Notes under the pieces: generated by a model
What the model was told of the DNA's origin: nothing
What the model saw: the letters and a program-made list of their open reading frames with translations, nothing else
Database searches by the model: none
Position numbers and translations under genes: made by a program
Part shown: positions 1 to 10,655 of the stretch, one piece after another
Position numbering within the stretch: position 1 is the first letter of the stretch
Layout: each line of letters opens with the position of its first letter
Source: an uncultured Pelagibacteraceae bacterium
Lineage (GTDB): Bacteria; Pseudomonadota; Alphaproteobacteria; Pelagibacterales; Pelagibacteraceae
DNA length: 43,013 nucleotides
Assembly (NCBI GenBank): GCA_902604695.1
Contig: CACKZT010000008.1
Span: 1-43,013 of the forward strand
Reading direction: 5' to 3'

Positions 1-315
1 TCCAAAAAGGAGTGCTTGTTCTTTTTTCACTTTTCCAGTCGGTATTGGTCTTAAACAAGTTCTGCTCATTAGCGCATCAAGATCTGACTCATACCACATA
101 TTAAGAACGCCTGCTGCTCCAGAGCCAATAGCTACTGCGATCAATGATAAGGCTGAAGTTAAAAAAGATACTTGCGTAGGTGCAATTAACATTCCAACCA
201 TACATGTAAATAAAACTAGAGACATAACTCTAGGCTTCATTAAATTAAAGAAAGATTGAAAATTGTAAGCTAAACTTACCTTAGAACTTTTAGATTTTAG
301 AATTATTTCACTCAA
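1..315 (-). CDS. ctaB: Protoheme IX farnesyltransferase (heme O synthase), partial
   Basis: This is the N-terminal 105 codons of the UbiA-superfamily enzyme that adds a farnesyl group to heme B to make heme O, the precursor of heme A for the cox genes next to it. The gene runs off the left edge. Visible: a hydrophobic segment after the MKPRVMSLVLFTCMVG stretch, then the prenyl-diphosphate binding region NMWYESDLDALMSRT and RPIPTGKV, typical of alphaproteobacterial CtaB. The frame is closed by a stop at 322-324, so the only normal start is TTG at 315-313, one base after the coxA stop. That implies translational coupling in a coxB-coxA-ctaB operon. The first Asp of the usual NxxxDxxxD motif is Glu here. 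Family assignment is secure; the TTG start is inferred. Confidence 0.93.
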   Translation of the reverse strand, partial: MSEIILKSKSSKVSLAYNFQSFFNLMKPRVMSLVLFTCMVGMLIAPTQVSFLTSALSLIAVAIGSGAAGVLNMWYESDLDALMSRTCLRPIPTGKVKKEQALLFG

Positions 316-316
316 T

Positions 317-2769
<2,453 letters not shown>

Positions 2770-2803
2770 ATTAATTAATTAACAATTTCATTTTATGCGA
2801 CAA

Positions 2804-3517
2804 TTAATGATCACTATTGATATAATTAATCAATGAAATAGCGCTTATCACGGCAGTTTCTGTTCTTAAAATATTTTTTGATAAAGAAAAGGATATTGTA
2901 TGCGGATTTGCTAATATAAGCTCTCTTTCAGTTGGTGAAAAGTCTCCTTCGGGACCTATTAGCAAGCTAATTGATTTTCTTTTTTTTATATCAGATGATG
3001 TAATTTTGTATTTAGAATTAACATCTGCAAAAAATATGCTTGAGTCTTTTTTTTTATAAACTATAAAATCTTTAAGTTTAACAATTTCAGATATTTCCGG
3101 TGGTTTTAATTGATTAGATTGCTCAGTTGACTCTATTGCTATTTTATTGGCTCTCTCAAAGTTTAAATCTTTTACTTCTGTGCGCTCAGAAATTATTGGA
3201 ATAATTTTTTTAACCCCAAGTTCAGACGCTTTTTGTAAAATCATTTCCATTTGATTCTTTTTAACTAAACAAACGCCTAGTTCAATATTATAAGTTTCTG
3301 AAGCTTCTTTTATCTTTTTTAAAAATTTTACTTCGACTCTATCTTTTTCTAGAAAAATTATTTCGCTTTCCCATTCACCTTCTTTATTAAAAATGTTTAC
3401 TTTAGATCCTCTTTTTAATCTCATTACATTAACAATATAATTAATATGTTCTTTAGAAAGTAAATTAGTAGAATTTTCAGCTATACTATCTGGATAATAT
3501 AATCTAATATTCTTCAT
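2804..3517 (-). CDS. rsmE: 16S rRNA (uracil-1498-N3)-methyltransferase
   Basis: SPOUT-class methyltransferase that modifies U1498 of 16S rRNA in the assembled 30S subunit. At 237 residues it is a normal RsmE length. An N-terminal PUA-like domain (about 1-75, with HINYIVNVMRLKRGSKVNIF) precedes the knotted SPOUT domain. Diagnostic motifs are visible: KKNQMEMILQKASELGV, IISERTEVK, the SAM-site LLIGPEGDFSPTE and the C-terminal SKNILRTETAVISAIS. It is the first gene of the minus-strand run leading into coxB. Its start (ATG 3517) faces the CDGSH gene across a 51-base divergent intergenic region, so a promoter for each direction must lie there or inside the gene ends. Confidence 0.96.
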   Translation of the reverse strand: MKNIRLYYPDSIAENSTNLLSKEHINYIVNVMRLKRGSKVNIFNKEGEWESEIIFLEKDRVEVKFLKKIKEASETYNIELGVCLVKKNQMEMILQKASELGVKKIIPIISERTEVKDLNFERANKIAIESTEQSNQLKPPEISEIVKLKDFIVYKKKDSSIFFADVNSKYKITSSDIKKRKSISLLIGPEGDFSPTERELILANPHTISFSLSKNILRTETAVISAISLINYINSDH

Positions 3518-3568
3518 TGAGATACATTAAGAAATTAAATCAGATTAATCAACATAAGGAGAATTAAA

Positions 3569-3808
3569 ATGCCAAAACCACAAAGAGCAGGAGATGCTCC
3601 GATAGGTGTCGATGTAATAGAAGGTAAATCTTATTACTGGTGTACTTGTGGAGTAAGTTCTAAGCAACCATTTTGTGATGGTTCGCATAAGGGATCAGAA
3701 TTCGGACCACTAACTTGGAAAGCAGATCAGTCTAAAAAAGTTTTTTTCTGTACTTGCAAAGAAACAAAAGATCAACCTATGTGTGATGGATCACATAACA
3801 ATAAGTAA
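3569..3808 (+). CDS. CDGSH iron-sulfur domain protein (two CDGSH motifs)
   Basis: Small soluble protein of 79 residues with two tandem mitoNEET-type motifs. Each has the 3-Cys/1-His 2Fe-2S ligand pattern CxCx(6-8)PxCDGSH: WCTCGVSSKQPFCDGSH (about residues 24-40) and FCTCKETKDQPMCDGSH (about 60-76). Two full motifs in one short chain resemble the mitochondrial-type CISD3/Miner2 group. The family transfers 2Fe-2S clusters or electrons; the partner is unknown. A strong Shine-Dalgarno (AAGGAG at 3556-3561) sits seven bases before the ATG, which fixes the start. It leads a plus-strand operon with the HAD, pirin and quinone reductase genes, and overlaps the HAD gene by one base (TAATG). Confidence 0.93.
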   Translation: MPKPQRAGDAPIGVDVIEGKSYYWCTCGVSSKQPFCDGSHKGSEFGPLTWKADQSKKVFFCTCKETKDQPMCDGSHNNK

Positions 3809-4470
3809 TGAAAAATATTAAGGCAATAGTTTTTGATGCTTATGGCACTTTATTTGATGTGAATTCTGCAGCGGAAAAATGTAAAGATAAAATAGGAGAG
3901 AAATGGGAAGGTTTTGCTAATTACTGGAGAACTACTCAACTTGAATATACTTGGCTTAGAAGTTTAATGAATAGACATAAAGATTTTTGGCAAATCACTG
4001 AAGAAAGTTTGGAAAAATCAATGAAAGTTTTTAATATCGAGCCATCTATGAAAAGTGAACTATTAAATCTTTATAAAAATTTATCTCCCTACTCTGAAGT
4101 AAAAGGTGTTTTAAAAGATCTTAAAAAAAAAGATTATAAACTTGCTATTCTTTCAAATGGCACTCCAGAGTTATTAAATGAATTAGTGAAAAGTAATGGA
4201 TTAGAAAATATTTTTGATAATTTATTTTCTATTGAAGATGTTAAGATTTATAAACCTGAAAGAAAAGTTTATGAACTTCCGGTAAATAAATATCAAATAA
4301 AAAAAGATGAAATTGCCTTTTTAAGTGCAAACACATGGGATGTTTCTGGTGGTGGAAATTATGGATATAATGCTATTTGGGTTAATAGAAATAATAGTAT
4401 TTTTGATAACCTTGATTATACGCCAAAAAATAAGATAATCAATTTAACGCAGTTGCTAGAAATTTTATAA
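3808..4470 (+). CDS. Haloacid dehalogenase type II-like HAD hydrolase
   Basis: HAD-superfamily hydrolase of 220 residues resembling L-2-haloacid dehalogenases. Motif I is VFDAYGTLFD, whose first Asp would be the nucleophile. Motif II is ILSNGTPE, with Ser binding the leaving group. The Lys is in IYKPERKVYELP. The type II dehalogenase block is LSANTWDVSGGGNYGY followed by WVNR, which holds the Asn and Asp of the active site. A helical cap (about 20-95) separates motifs I and II. The substrate may be a 2-haloacid, but many marine homologues are only assigned by family, so dehalogenase activity is inferred. It starts on the last base of the CDGSH stop codon, implying coupling. Confidence 0.88.
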   Translation: MKNIKAIVFDAYGTLFDVNSAAEKCKDKIGEKWEGFANYWRTTQLEYTWLRSLMNRHKDFWQITEESLEKSMKVFNIEPSMKSELLNLYKNLSPYSEVKGVLKDLKKKDYKLAILSNGTPELLNELVKSNGLENIFDNLFSIEDVKIYKPERKVYELPVNKYQIKKDEIAFLSANTWDVSGGGNYGYNAIWVNRNNSIFDNLDYTPKNKIINLTQLLEIL

Positions 4471-4486
4471 TTGTTAAAATGCGATT

Positions 4487-5329
4487 ATGTCTGAAATAGA
4501 AATCACAAAAATAATAAAAGCTATTAACACTTCAGATGGTGCGGGTGTTAAACTTAAAAGGAGCATTGGAACTCCAGAGGCAAATTATATTGATCCTTTT
4601 TTAATGTTAGATGAATTTGGGTCAGAAAATAAAGATGATTATATTGCTGGGTTTCCTCCCCATCCTCATAGAGGAATTGAAACAGTTACATACATGCTAA
4701 ATGGAGAGTTTGAACATGAGGATAGCACTGGATCGAAAGGTAGAATGACACCAGGAGATGTGCAATGGATGAAAACTGGCCGTGGAATTATTCATTCAGA
4801 AATGCCGGCAATGGCTGATGGAAAACTTTTGGGTTTTCAATTATGGATCAATATGCCTGCTAAAATGAAAATGAATAAACCAAAGTACGATTATATAAAG
4901 GCAAATAAAATTGCTCAATTTAAGGACGAAAATAAATCATTGAATATTATTGCAGGAAAGTTTGAAAATGTTGAAGGGCCAGTTAAAAAACATAATGTCG
5001 AACCAATTTTCTTTGATATCGAATTGAATGATAATAAAAAAATAAATTTAGAAGTTCCTAAGACACATAATTCTTTCGTTTATTTACTAAAAGGAGATGT
5101 TAAAATAGGTAAGAATAATACTAGAAAAATTAACGATTCAAATTTAGTCCTTTTAAGTAGAGGAACTGAGCTGGAAGTTTATGCAAACAAAAAAAGTAGG
5201 TTTTTATTCATTGCAGGAAAGCCTATAGGAGAACAAATAGCTAGAGGTGGTCCTTTTGTTATGAATACAAAACAAGAAATACAACAAGCTATTAAAGATT
5301 ATAACAACGGAACTTTTGCTAAGTATTAA
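4487..5329 (+). CDS. Pirin family protein (bicupin, possible quercetinase-like)
   Basis: Pirin of 280 residues with a double-stranded beta-helix N-terminal cupin and a C-terminal pirin domain. The metal-binding set is complete: His59 and His61 in FPPHPHRGIETVTY, and His103 and Glu105 in RGIIHSEMP. The typical PGDVQWMKTGRGIIH block lies at about 89-103. The C-terminal part ends with the family's GPFVMNT and ends near FAKY. Some bacterial pirins show quercetin 2,3-dioxygenase activity; others bind regulatory partners, so the function is open. It lies 16 bases after the HAD gene and overlaps the quinone reductase start by one base (TAATG), so all are probably on one transcript. Confidence 0.93.
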   Translation: MSEIEITKIIKAINTSDGAGVKLKRSIGTPEANYIDPFLMLDEFGSENKDDYIAGFPPHPHRGIETVTYMLNGEFEHEDSTGSKGRMTPGDVQWMKTGRGIIHSEMPAMADGKLLGFQLWINMPAKMKMNKPKYDYIKANKIAQFKDENKSLNIIAGKFENVEGPVKKHNVEPIFFDIELNDNKKINLEVPKTHNSFVYLLKGDVKIGKNNTRKINDSNLVLLSRGTELEVYANKKSRFLFIAGKPIGEQIARGGPFVMNTKQEIQQAIKDYNNGTFAKY

Positions 5330-6303
5330 TGCCTAAATCTATTATTATAAAAAAGAATGGTGGACCAGAAGTTTTAGAGCTTGATGAAGTGAATATTGGA
5401 AGCCCAGGATCTAAAGAAATAAAAATTACTAATCATGCTGTTGGTTTGAATTACATAGATACTTATCATAGGTCAGGGTTGTATCCTCTTAAGTTACCTA
5501 GCGGTATAGGTTTAGAGGGGGCTGGGACGGTTGATGAGATAGGACCGCAAGTTTCTGAATTTAATGTCGGAGACAATATTGCTTATGCGGCAGCACCAAT
5601 CGGAGCGTATTCCCAGCAAAGAATAATTCCTGCAAAAATAGCAGTCAAATTGCCAAGTGGAATTACTCATAAAATGGCTGCAGCATTAATGACTAAAGGT
5701 TTAACAACTTACTATCTGATATGTAAAACATACAAATTAAAAGCTGGAGAATTAATTTTATTTCATGCCGCCGCTGGAGGTGTTGGTCAAATATTTGCTC
5801 AATGGGCAAATAGTATTGGCGCCAAAGTAATTGGAACAGTTGGTTCTGACGAAAAAATAGATGTTGCAAAAGAAAATGGTTATGAACATGTTATTAATTA
5901 CACTAAAAATGATTTTGCTAAAGAGGTTATGAAAATTACTAGCAATGAGGGTGTTTCAGCCGTATTTGATGGTGTTGGTAAAAATACATTTCAAGGATCT
6001 ATTTCATGCCTTAAACCCAGAGGAATGATGGTAAGTTTTGGAAATGCTTCAGGTCCTCTAGAACCAATTAATGTACCTAAAGATATTCAATCTAAAAGTC
6101 TATATATAACAAGACCAACTATTGCTCATTATTTTTCTAGTAGAGAGGATTTTCAGGAAGGTGCTGATGCAATATTTGAAAAAGTTAAATTTGGAAAAAT
6201 AAAGATCAATATTGTAAAAGAGTATAAATTGGAAAACGCAAAACAAGCCCACGAAGATTTAGAGGCAAGAAAGCTAAAAGGCCCTTCTATATTAATCCCT
6301 TAA
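5329..6303 (+). CDS. qor: NADPH:quinone reductase (zeta-crystallin type, MDR family)
   Basis: Medium-chain dehydrogenase/reductase of 324 residues in the quinone oxidoreductase branch, which reduces quinones with NADPH. The N-terminal GroES-like domain shows GLNYIDTYHRSGLYP and GIGLEGAGTVDEIG. The Rossmann domain (about 130-260) has the AAAGGVGQIFAQWA nucleotide-binding loop and VFDGVGKNTF. No zinc-binding Cys cluster is present, consistent with the zinc-free quinone reductase subgroup. The C-terminus, HEDLEARKLKGPSILIP, is diagnostic for bacterial Qor. It closes the CDGSH-HAD-pirin operon. Two bases separate it from the convergent DUF2721 stop, with no terminator hairpin between them. Confidence 0.93.
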   Translation: MPKSIIIKKNGGPEVLELDEVNIGSPGSKEIKITNHAVGLNYIDTYHRSGLYPLKLPSGIGLEGAGTVDEIGPQVSEFNVGDNIAYAAAPIGAYSQQRIIPAKIAVKLPSGITHKMAAALMTKGLTTYYLICKTYKLKAGELILFHAAAGGVGQIFAQWANSIGAKVIGTVGSDEKIDVAKENGYEHVINYTKNDFAKEVMKITSNEGVSAVFDGVGKNTFQGSISCLKPRGMMVSFGNASGPLEPINVPKDIQSKSLYITRPTIAHYFSSREDFQEGADAIFEKVKFGKIKINIVKEYKLENAKQAHEDLEARKLKGPSILIP

Positions 6304-6305
6304 AT

Positions 6306-6716
6306 TTAAAGATCATCTTTCATTGACTTCATATCACTTAAGTGAAATTTTAATGCTTTAGTAGACAATCTAATCTCTTGCAGAAATAAAAAAATAGAAA
6401 CTATCATACAAAGACAACAAGCCGCAAATATTAACCTAGCAATCTGAATTTCATCTAAATATAAAGCGAATACAGTAAGCATATTAAATAAAAATCCAAA
6501 GCTTGCAAAACCCATCGTAAATTTCAATAAATTTGCCCTACTATTTAAATTGTGCAACTGTTTTTCCCACTCAGGAGGTATGTGCTTTTCAAAAACGTGT
6601 TCATCATGTAATTTTCGAATTAAAGCGCTTAGAGTATGAAATCTATTACTGTAAACAGTAATAATCAAAGGGATGGCGGGGAACATTAATGCGGTTACTG
6701 TATAATCTATATCCAT
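6306..6716 (-). CDS. DUF2721 family membrane protein
   Basis: Membrane protein of 136 residues matching DUF2721 (PF11026). The N-terminus reads TALMFPAIPLIITVYSNRF, then the amphipathic LSALIRKLHDEH segment, then two membrane helices (about 68-88 and 95-118). The family has no assigned biochemical role. It is a single gene between two plus-strand operons, convergent with qor. Its ATG at 6716 is only ten bases from the first possible ubiA start codon (and 55 from the preferred one), so its promoter must overlap the 5' part of ubiA. Confidence 0.82.
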   Translation of the reverse strand: MDIDYTVTALMFPAIPLIITVYSNRFHTLSALIRKLHDEHVFEKHIPPEWEKQLHNLNSRANLLKFTMGFASFGFLFNMLTVFALYLDEIQIARLIFAACCLCMIVSIFLFLQEIRLSTKALKFHLSDMKSMKDDL

Positions 6717-6770
6717 CGAATCAAATTGATTATGAACATAGTGTTTGATATTTACAAGTCATATTTCACA

Positions 6771-7646
6771 ATGAAGCATATAAAAATTTTTATAGATCTA
6801 ACCAGACTCAATAAGCCAATTGGATTCATGCTTCTTTTTTGGCCATGTAGTTGGGGTTTAGCGTTAGCATACTATTACGATCAAAATTTAAATTTCTTTT
6901 TACAAAACTTCATTTTATTTTTTTTAGGCGCTGTAATGATGAGAAGTGCCGGATGTATATTTAACGATATTGTAGATAAAGACTTAGATAAAAAAGTTTT
7001 AAGAACAAAAAATAGACCCATAGCTTCAAAAAAAATTTCAATTAAAAAGTCTCTTTTTTATGTCTTAGTTTTGTGTTTGTTTTCATTCTCAATCTTAATA
7101 CAATTTAATAAATTAACTATACTTCTAGGATTGGGTTCAATGTTTCTGGCTTTTGCATATCCTTTTATGAAAAGAATTACTTATTGGCCACAGTTGTTTT
7201 TAGGATTAACTTTTAACTGGGGGATAATAATGGCTTGGACGTCAATAATGAACTCCATTTCAGTTGAGATATTAGTTTTATATTTAGCAGCCATATTTTG
7301 GACATTAGGTTATGACACGATTTATGGTGTGCAAGATATTGAAGATGATGAAATAATAGGGATAAAATCAACTTCTATTAAATTTAAAAAAAAAATTAAA
7401 CCTTTTGTAACTTTATGCTATTTATTAACTACTTTTTTGTCTGCTAGCTTATTTTTAGATAAAATGAATTTATTCTTAGGTTTATCACTTTTTTTAATTT
7501 TTGTTTTTTCTTTATTTTATCAAATAAATATTTTCAAAACTAAAAGTCCTAAATCATGTTTAAAAGCATTTAAGTCAAATAATTTTTCTGGTTTAATGTT
7601 ATTTTTAGCTTTTTTTATGTTATCAATTAATTTAGGCTTACAATGA
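6771..7646 (+). CDS. ubiA: 4-hydroxybenzoate polyprenyltransferase
   Basis: Integral membrane prenyltransferase of ubiquinone synthesis that attaches the polyprenyl chain to 4-hydroxybenzoate. About eight hydrophobic helices are visible. The first Asp-rich motif, NDIVDKDLDKKV, is followed by RTKNRPI. The second is YDTIYGVQDIEDDEI. The start chosen is ATG 6771 (MKHIKIFIDLTRLNKPIGF), giving 291 residues, the family length and N-terminus. The frame is open to TTG 6726 and ATG 6732, which would add 13-15 residues without homology. Its stop overlaps the next start (ATGA at 7643), coupling it to the MsbA-like transporter. Quinone synthesis beside the lipid A block is context rather than a pathway link. 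Confidence 0.93.
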   Translation: MKHIKIFIDLTRLNKPIGFMLLFWPCSWGLALAYYYDQNLNFFLQNFILFFLGAVMMRSAGCIFNDIVDKDLDKKVLRTKNRPIASKKISIKKSLFYVLVLCLFSFSILIQFNKLTILLGLGSMFLAFAYPFMKRITYWPQLFLGLTFNWGIIMAWTSIMNSISVEILVLYLAAIFWTLGYDTIYGVQDIEDDEIIGIKSTSIKFKKKIKPFVTLCYLLTTFLSASLFLDKMNLFLGLSLFLIFVFSLFYQINIFKTKSPKSCLKAFKSNNFSGLMLFLAFFMLSINLGLQ

Positions 7647-9385
7647 AAGTAGATGAACTTTTTGAAATTTTAAAAAGACTATATAGAAATTATGTTAGAT
7701 ATCGTTTAAAGAGAATATTTTTAGCTTTAATTTTATCAATAATTGTTGCGGGTAGCACTGCTGCTACAGCTTGGTTACTTGATCCCGCAGTTAAAAAAAT
7801 ATTTATAGATCAAGATGCAACTTTGGCCTGGCTTATTCCTATCTTAATAGTTTTAGCTTTCTCAGCCAAAGGACTCTCATTATATTTTGCAAGAATTAAT
7901 ATTATTAAAGTTGGAAACAGCATTGGTGCAGAGTTACAGAAGCAGGTTGCTAATAATATTTTAACCGCTGATGTACAAACGCTAGAAAATAAACACTCAG
8001 GTCAGTATATTTCAAACATAATGTACGATGCTGGTCAAGTTCAACATCTAGTAAGTAATGGTGTTTTAAACCTCATGAAAGATAGTTTCTCTTTAATAGC
8101 TTTAGTGTCAGTTATGTTTTATCAAAATTGGAAGCTTTCAATATTTGCTTTACTTATGATGCCTTTGGCAGCAACTCTTGCTAAAAGTTTAGGTAAAAAA
8201 ATTGGAAAAGCTACCGGTGAAGCAGGAGAAATTTCTGGTAAACTAACATCTTTTCTCTCTGAAATTTTAAAAGGCTCAAAAATGATCAGAGTTTATCAAA
8301 GAGAAAATACTGAAAATAGTAATGCACATAAAGTGATAAATGAACTTGTAAAAAAACAAATTAAGATTGCAAGTGTAATGATTAGAGCTACTCCCATAAT
8401 GGAAATCTTGACGGGCTTTATGATCGCAGGTTTTATTTACTTCTCTGGTAAATTAATTACTGCTGGAGAATTAGAAGTAAATAATTTTTTCTCATTTTTA
8501 GCTGCTATGATGCTCGCTTATCAGCCTATAAGATCACTTGCCACTATCAACATGGTGGCATACCAAGGGTCAGCTGCAGCTAAAAGAATATTTACAGTTA
8601 TAGATACTCCAATAAGTATAAAAAATGAAAACCACCTTCCAAATATCAGTATTAAGAATTCAAACATAAATTTTAAAGATGTAAGTTTTAAGTATGACTC
8701 ATCAAAAGATAAGGCTGTTAAAGATATTAATTTGAATATTTCAGGAGGGTCAATGACTGCTTTTGTTGGTCACAGTGGCGCTGGAAAAAGTACAATAATT
8801 AATCTTTTGCCAAGATTTTATGATCCACAAAAAGGAGAAATTTATATCGATAATCAAAATACCAAAGAAATTTCATTACGTTCTTTAAGAAAGAATATTT
8901 CGTTAGTGAGCCAAGATGTAATTTTGTTTGATGACACTGTAAAAGCAAATATTTTATACGCTAACCCAGAAGCAACTGAAGAAGAGGTAATTAAATCATG
9001 TGAGTTTGCTGCAGCTGATAAATTTATTAAGGAGTTACCTAGTCTTTATGAAACTAAAATTGGAGAAAACGGTGTAAGACTGTCTGGTGGTCAAAAACAA
9101 AGAATTTCAATAGCTAGAGCTATCCTTAAAAAATCTCCTATTATTCTTCTTGATGAAGCAACCTCATCATTAGACGCTGAATCAGAACAAATAGTTCAAA
9201 ACGCAATAACAAATCTTACAAAAAATAAAACAACATTAGTAATAGCACATAGGTTATCGACAATTCATAACGCTGATAAAATCTATGTTTTAAAAGATGG
9301 AAGAGTAATTGATCAGGGAAATCATAATGATTTAATTTCAAAATGTGATGAGTACAAATCTCTTTATCAAAAACAATTAAAATAA
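7643..9385 (+). CDS. msbA: Lipid A exporter-like ABC transporter (fused permease/ATPase)
   Basis: Half-size ABC exporter of 580 residues that, as a homodimer, probably flips lipid A core across the inner membrane. Six membrane helices occupy about residues 20-310. The ATPase domain shows Walker A GHSGAGKST (376-384), a Q-loop (VSQDV), signature LSGGQ (480-484), Walker B IILLDE (500-505) and the H-loop His536 (IAHRLST). It is followed by waaA, lpxK and an LpxL-like acyltransferase, which supports the lipid A assignment over a multidrug role. It overlaps ubiA by four bases; waaA starts five bases after its stop. Confidence 0.9.
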   Translation: MKVDELFEILKRLYRNYVRYRLKRIFLALILSIIVAGSTAATAWLLDPAVKKIFIDQDATLAWLIPILIVLAFSAKGLSLYFARINIIKVGNSIGAELQKQVANNILTADVQTLENKHSGQYISNIMYDAGQVQHLVSNGVLNLMKDSFSLIALVSVMFYQNWKLSIFALLMMPLAATLAKSLGKKIGKATGEAGEISGKLTSFLSEILKGSKMIRVYQRENTENSNAHKVINELVKKQIKIASVMIRATPIMEILTGFMIAGFIYFSGKLITAGELEVNNFFSFLAAMMLAYQPIRSLATINMVAYQGSAAAKRIFTVIDTPISIKNENHLPNISIKNSNINFKDVSFKYDSSKDKAVKDINLNISGGSMTAFVGHSGAGKSTIINLLPRFYDPQKGEIYIDNQNTKEISLRSLRKNISLVSQDVILFDDTVKANILYANPEATEEEVIKSCEFAAADKFIKELPSLYETKIGENGVRLSGGQKQRISIARAILKKSPIILLDEATSSLDAESEQIVQNAITNLTKNKTTLVIAHRLSTIHNADKIYVLKDGRVIDQGNHNDLISKCDEYKSLYQKQLK

Positions 9386-9390
9386 GTTTG

Positions 9391-10653
9391 ATGTTTATTA
9401 TTTACCAGGCGTTAACTATAATTTTTTATCCAATTTTTACCCTAATAATATATATAAGAAAATTTATTGGAAAAGAAGATACAATTAGATTTAAAGAAAA
9501 AATTTTTTTACCACCTAGTTCAGAATATTTTAAAGATAAAAAAATAATTTGGTTTCATGGAGCTAGTATTGGAGAAATACAAAGTGTTATTCCAATTATC
9601 AATTATTTTCTGGATAAAAAGGAATTAAAAATTCTTATTACATCGTCCACATTAAGCTCTGGGAAAATGATTGAAAATGAATTTAGTAAAAATGAAAATA
9701 TATTTCACTATTATTTTCCCTTTGATGCTAATTTTTTAATTAATGGATTTTTAAATAATTTTAAACCGAACGCCGTGGTTTTTATTGACTCAGAAATATG
9801 GCCTAATTTTATGAGGGAAATTAAAAAGAGAGAAATTCCACTTATTTTAATTAATGGAAGAATTACAAAAAAAACTTTTAAAAGATGGAGTTTTGTAAAA
9901 AGCTTTTCAAACAATATTTTTTCTTTATTTGACCTTGTGCTTGCATCAAGCAAAGAATCATTTAAACATCTTTTAGAACTAAATTGTAAGAACATAAAAT
10001 TTTTTGGTAATTTAAAATTTATAACAAAAGAGAAAACTAAAAATTTAGATAAAACCTTAAGAAATTTTTTTGATAATCGAAAGGTATGGTGTGCAGCAAG
10101 TACACATAGAGGAGAAGAGGTAATTTGTTTAAAAGCGCATCGAGAAATTAAAAATATTTATCCTGAATTGGTTACAATTATAATACCTAGACATATTAGC
10201 AGAATAAAAGAAATATTTTCTGAGTGTAAAAAAATGAATTTGCAAGCTCAGGTTTTAAATAACGATGAGGCAATTAATGAAAAAACAGAGGTAATTCTAA
10301 TAAATTCATTTGGAGTTTTAAACCAATATTATAATTATTGTAAAAGTGTTTTTATAGGAAAATCGTTATGCAAAAAATTAATTGCTGTAGGAGGTCAAAA
10401 TCCTCTAGAAGCATCAAGATCAGGATGTAAAATTTATGTTGGCCCTTATGTTTATAATTTTAATGAGATATATATTTACCTTGAGAGCATTGGAATTGTT
10501 GAGCGAATAAACAATGAGTTTGAACTTTCATCAAAAATTATTAATGACCTCAAATCCCCAAAAACAATAAATAGTGATAATTTAAATAAGATAAAAATAC
10601 TAGGAAATGAAATTTTTGATAAAAGTATAAAAGAATTGTTAAAGTTTATCTAA
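9391..10653 (+). CDS. waaA: 3-deoxy-D-manno-octulosonic acid (Kdo) transferase
   Basis: GT30 glycosyltransferase that moves Kdo from CMP-Kdo to lipid IVA on the inner face of the cytoplasmic membrane. An N-terminal hydrophobic anchor (about 1-22) is followed by the catalytic IIWFHGASIGEIQSV block, whose Glu62 is the expected base. The C-terminal nucleotide-sugar domain contains IIPRH, IGKSL and GGQNPLEASRSG. The ATG at 9391 is preferred to the in-frame TTG three bases upstream. The protein is 420 residues, normal for WaaA/KdtA. kdsB, which makes the CMP-Kdo donor, is at 35106-35843. The number of Kdo residues added cannot be read from the sequence. Confidence 0.94.
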   Translation: MFIIYQALTIIFYPIFTLIIYIRKFIGKEDTIRFKEKIFLPPSSEYFKDKKIIWFHGASIGEIQSVIPIINYFLDKKELKILITSSTLSSGKMIENEFSKNENIFHYYFPFDANFLINGFLNNFKPNAVVFIDSEIWPNFMREIKKREIPLILINGRITKKTFKRWSFVKSFSNNIFSLFDLVLASSKESFKHLLELNCKNIKFFGNLKFITKEKTKNLDKTLRNFFDNRKVWCAASTHRGEEVICLKAHREIKNIYPELVTIIIPRHISRIKEIFSECKKMNLQAQVLNNDEAINEKTEVILINSFGVLNQYYNYCKSVFIGKSLCKKLIAVGGQNPLEASRSGCKIYVGPYVYNFNEIYIYLESIGIVERINNEFELSSKIINDLKSPKTINSDNLNKIKILGNEIFDKSIKELLKFI

Positions 10654-10655
10654 AC

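Noticed and set aside
3808-4470. Reading the HAD gene as phosphoglycolate phosphatase
   Set aside because: The SANTWDVSGGG and WVNR blocks are those of type II haloacid dehalogenases.
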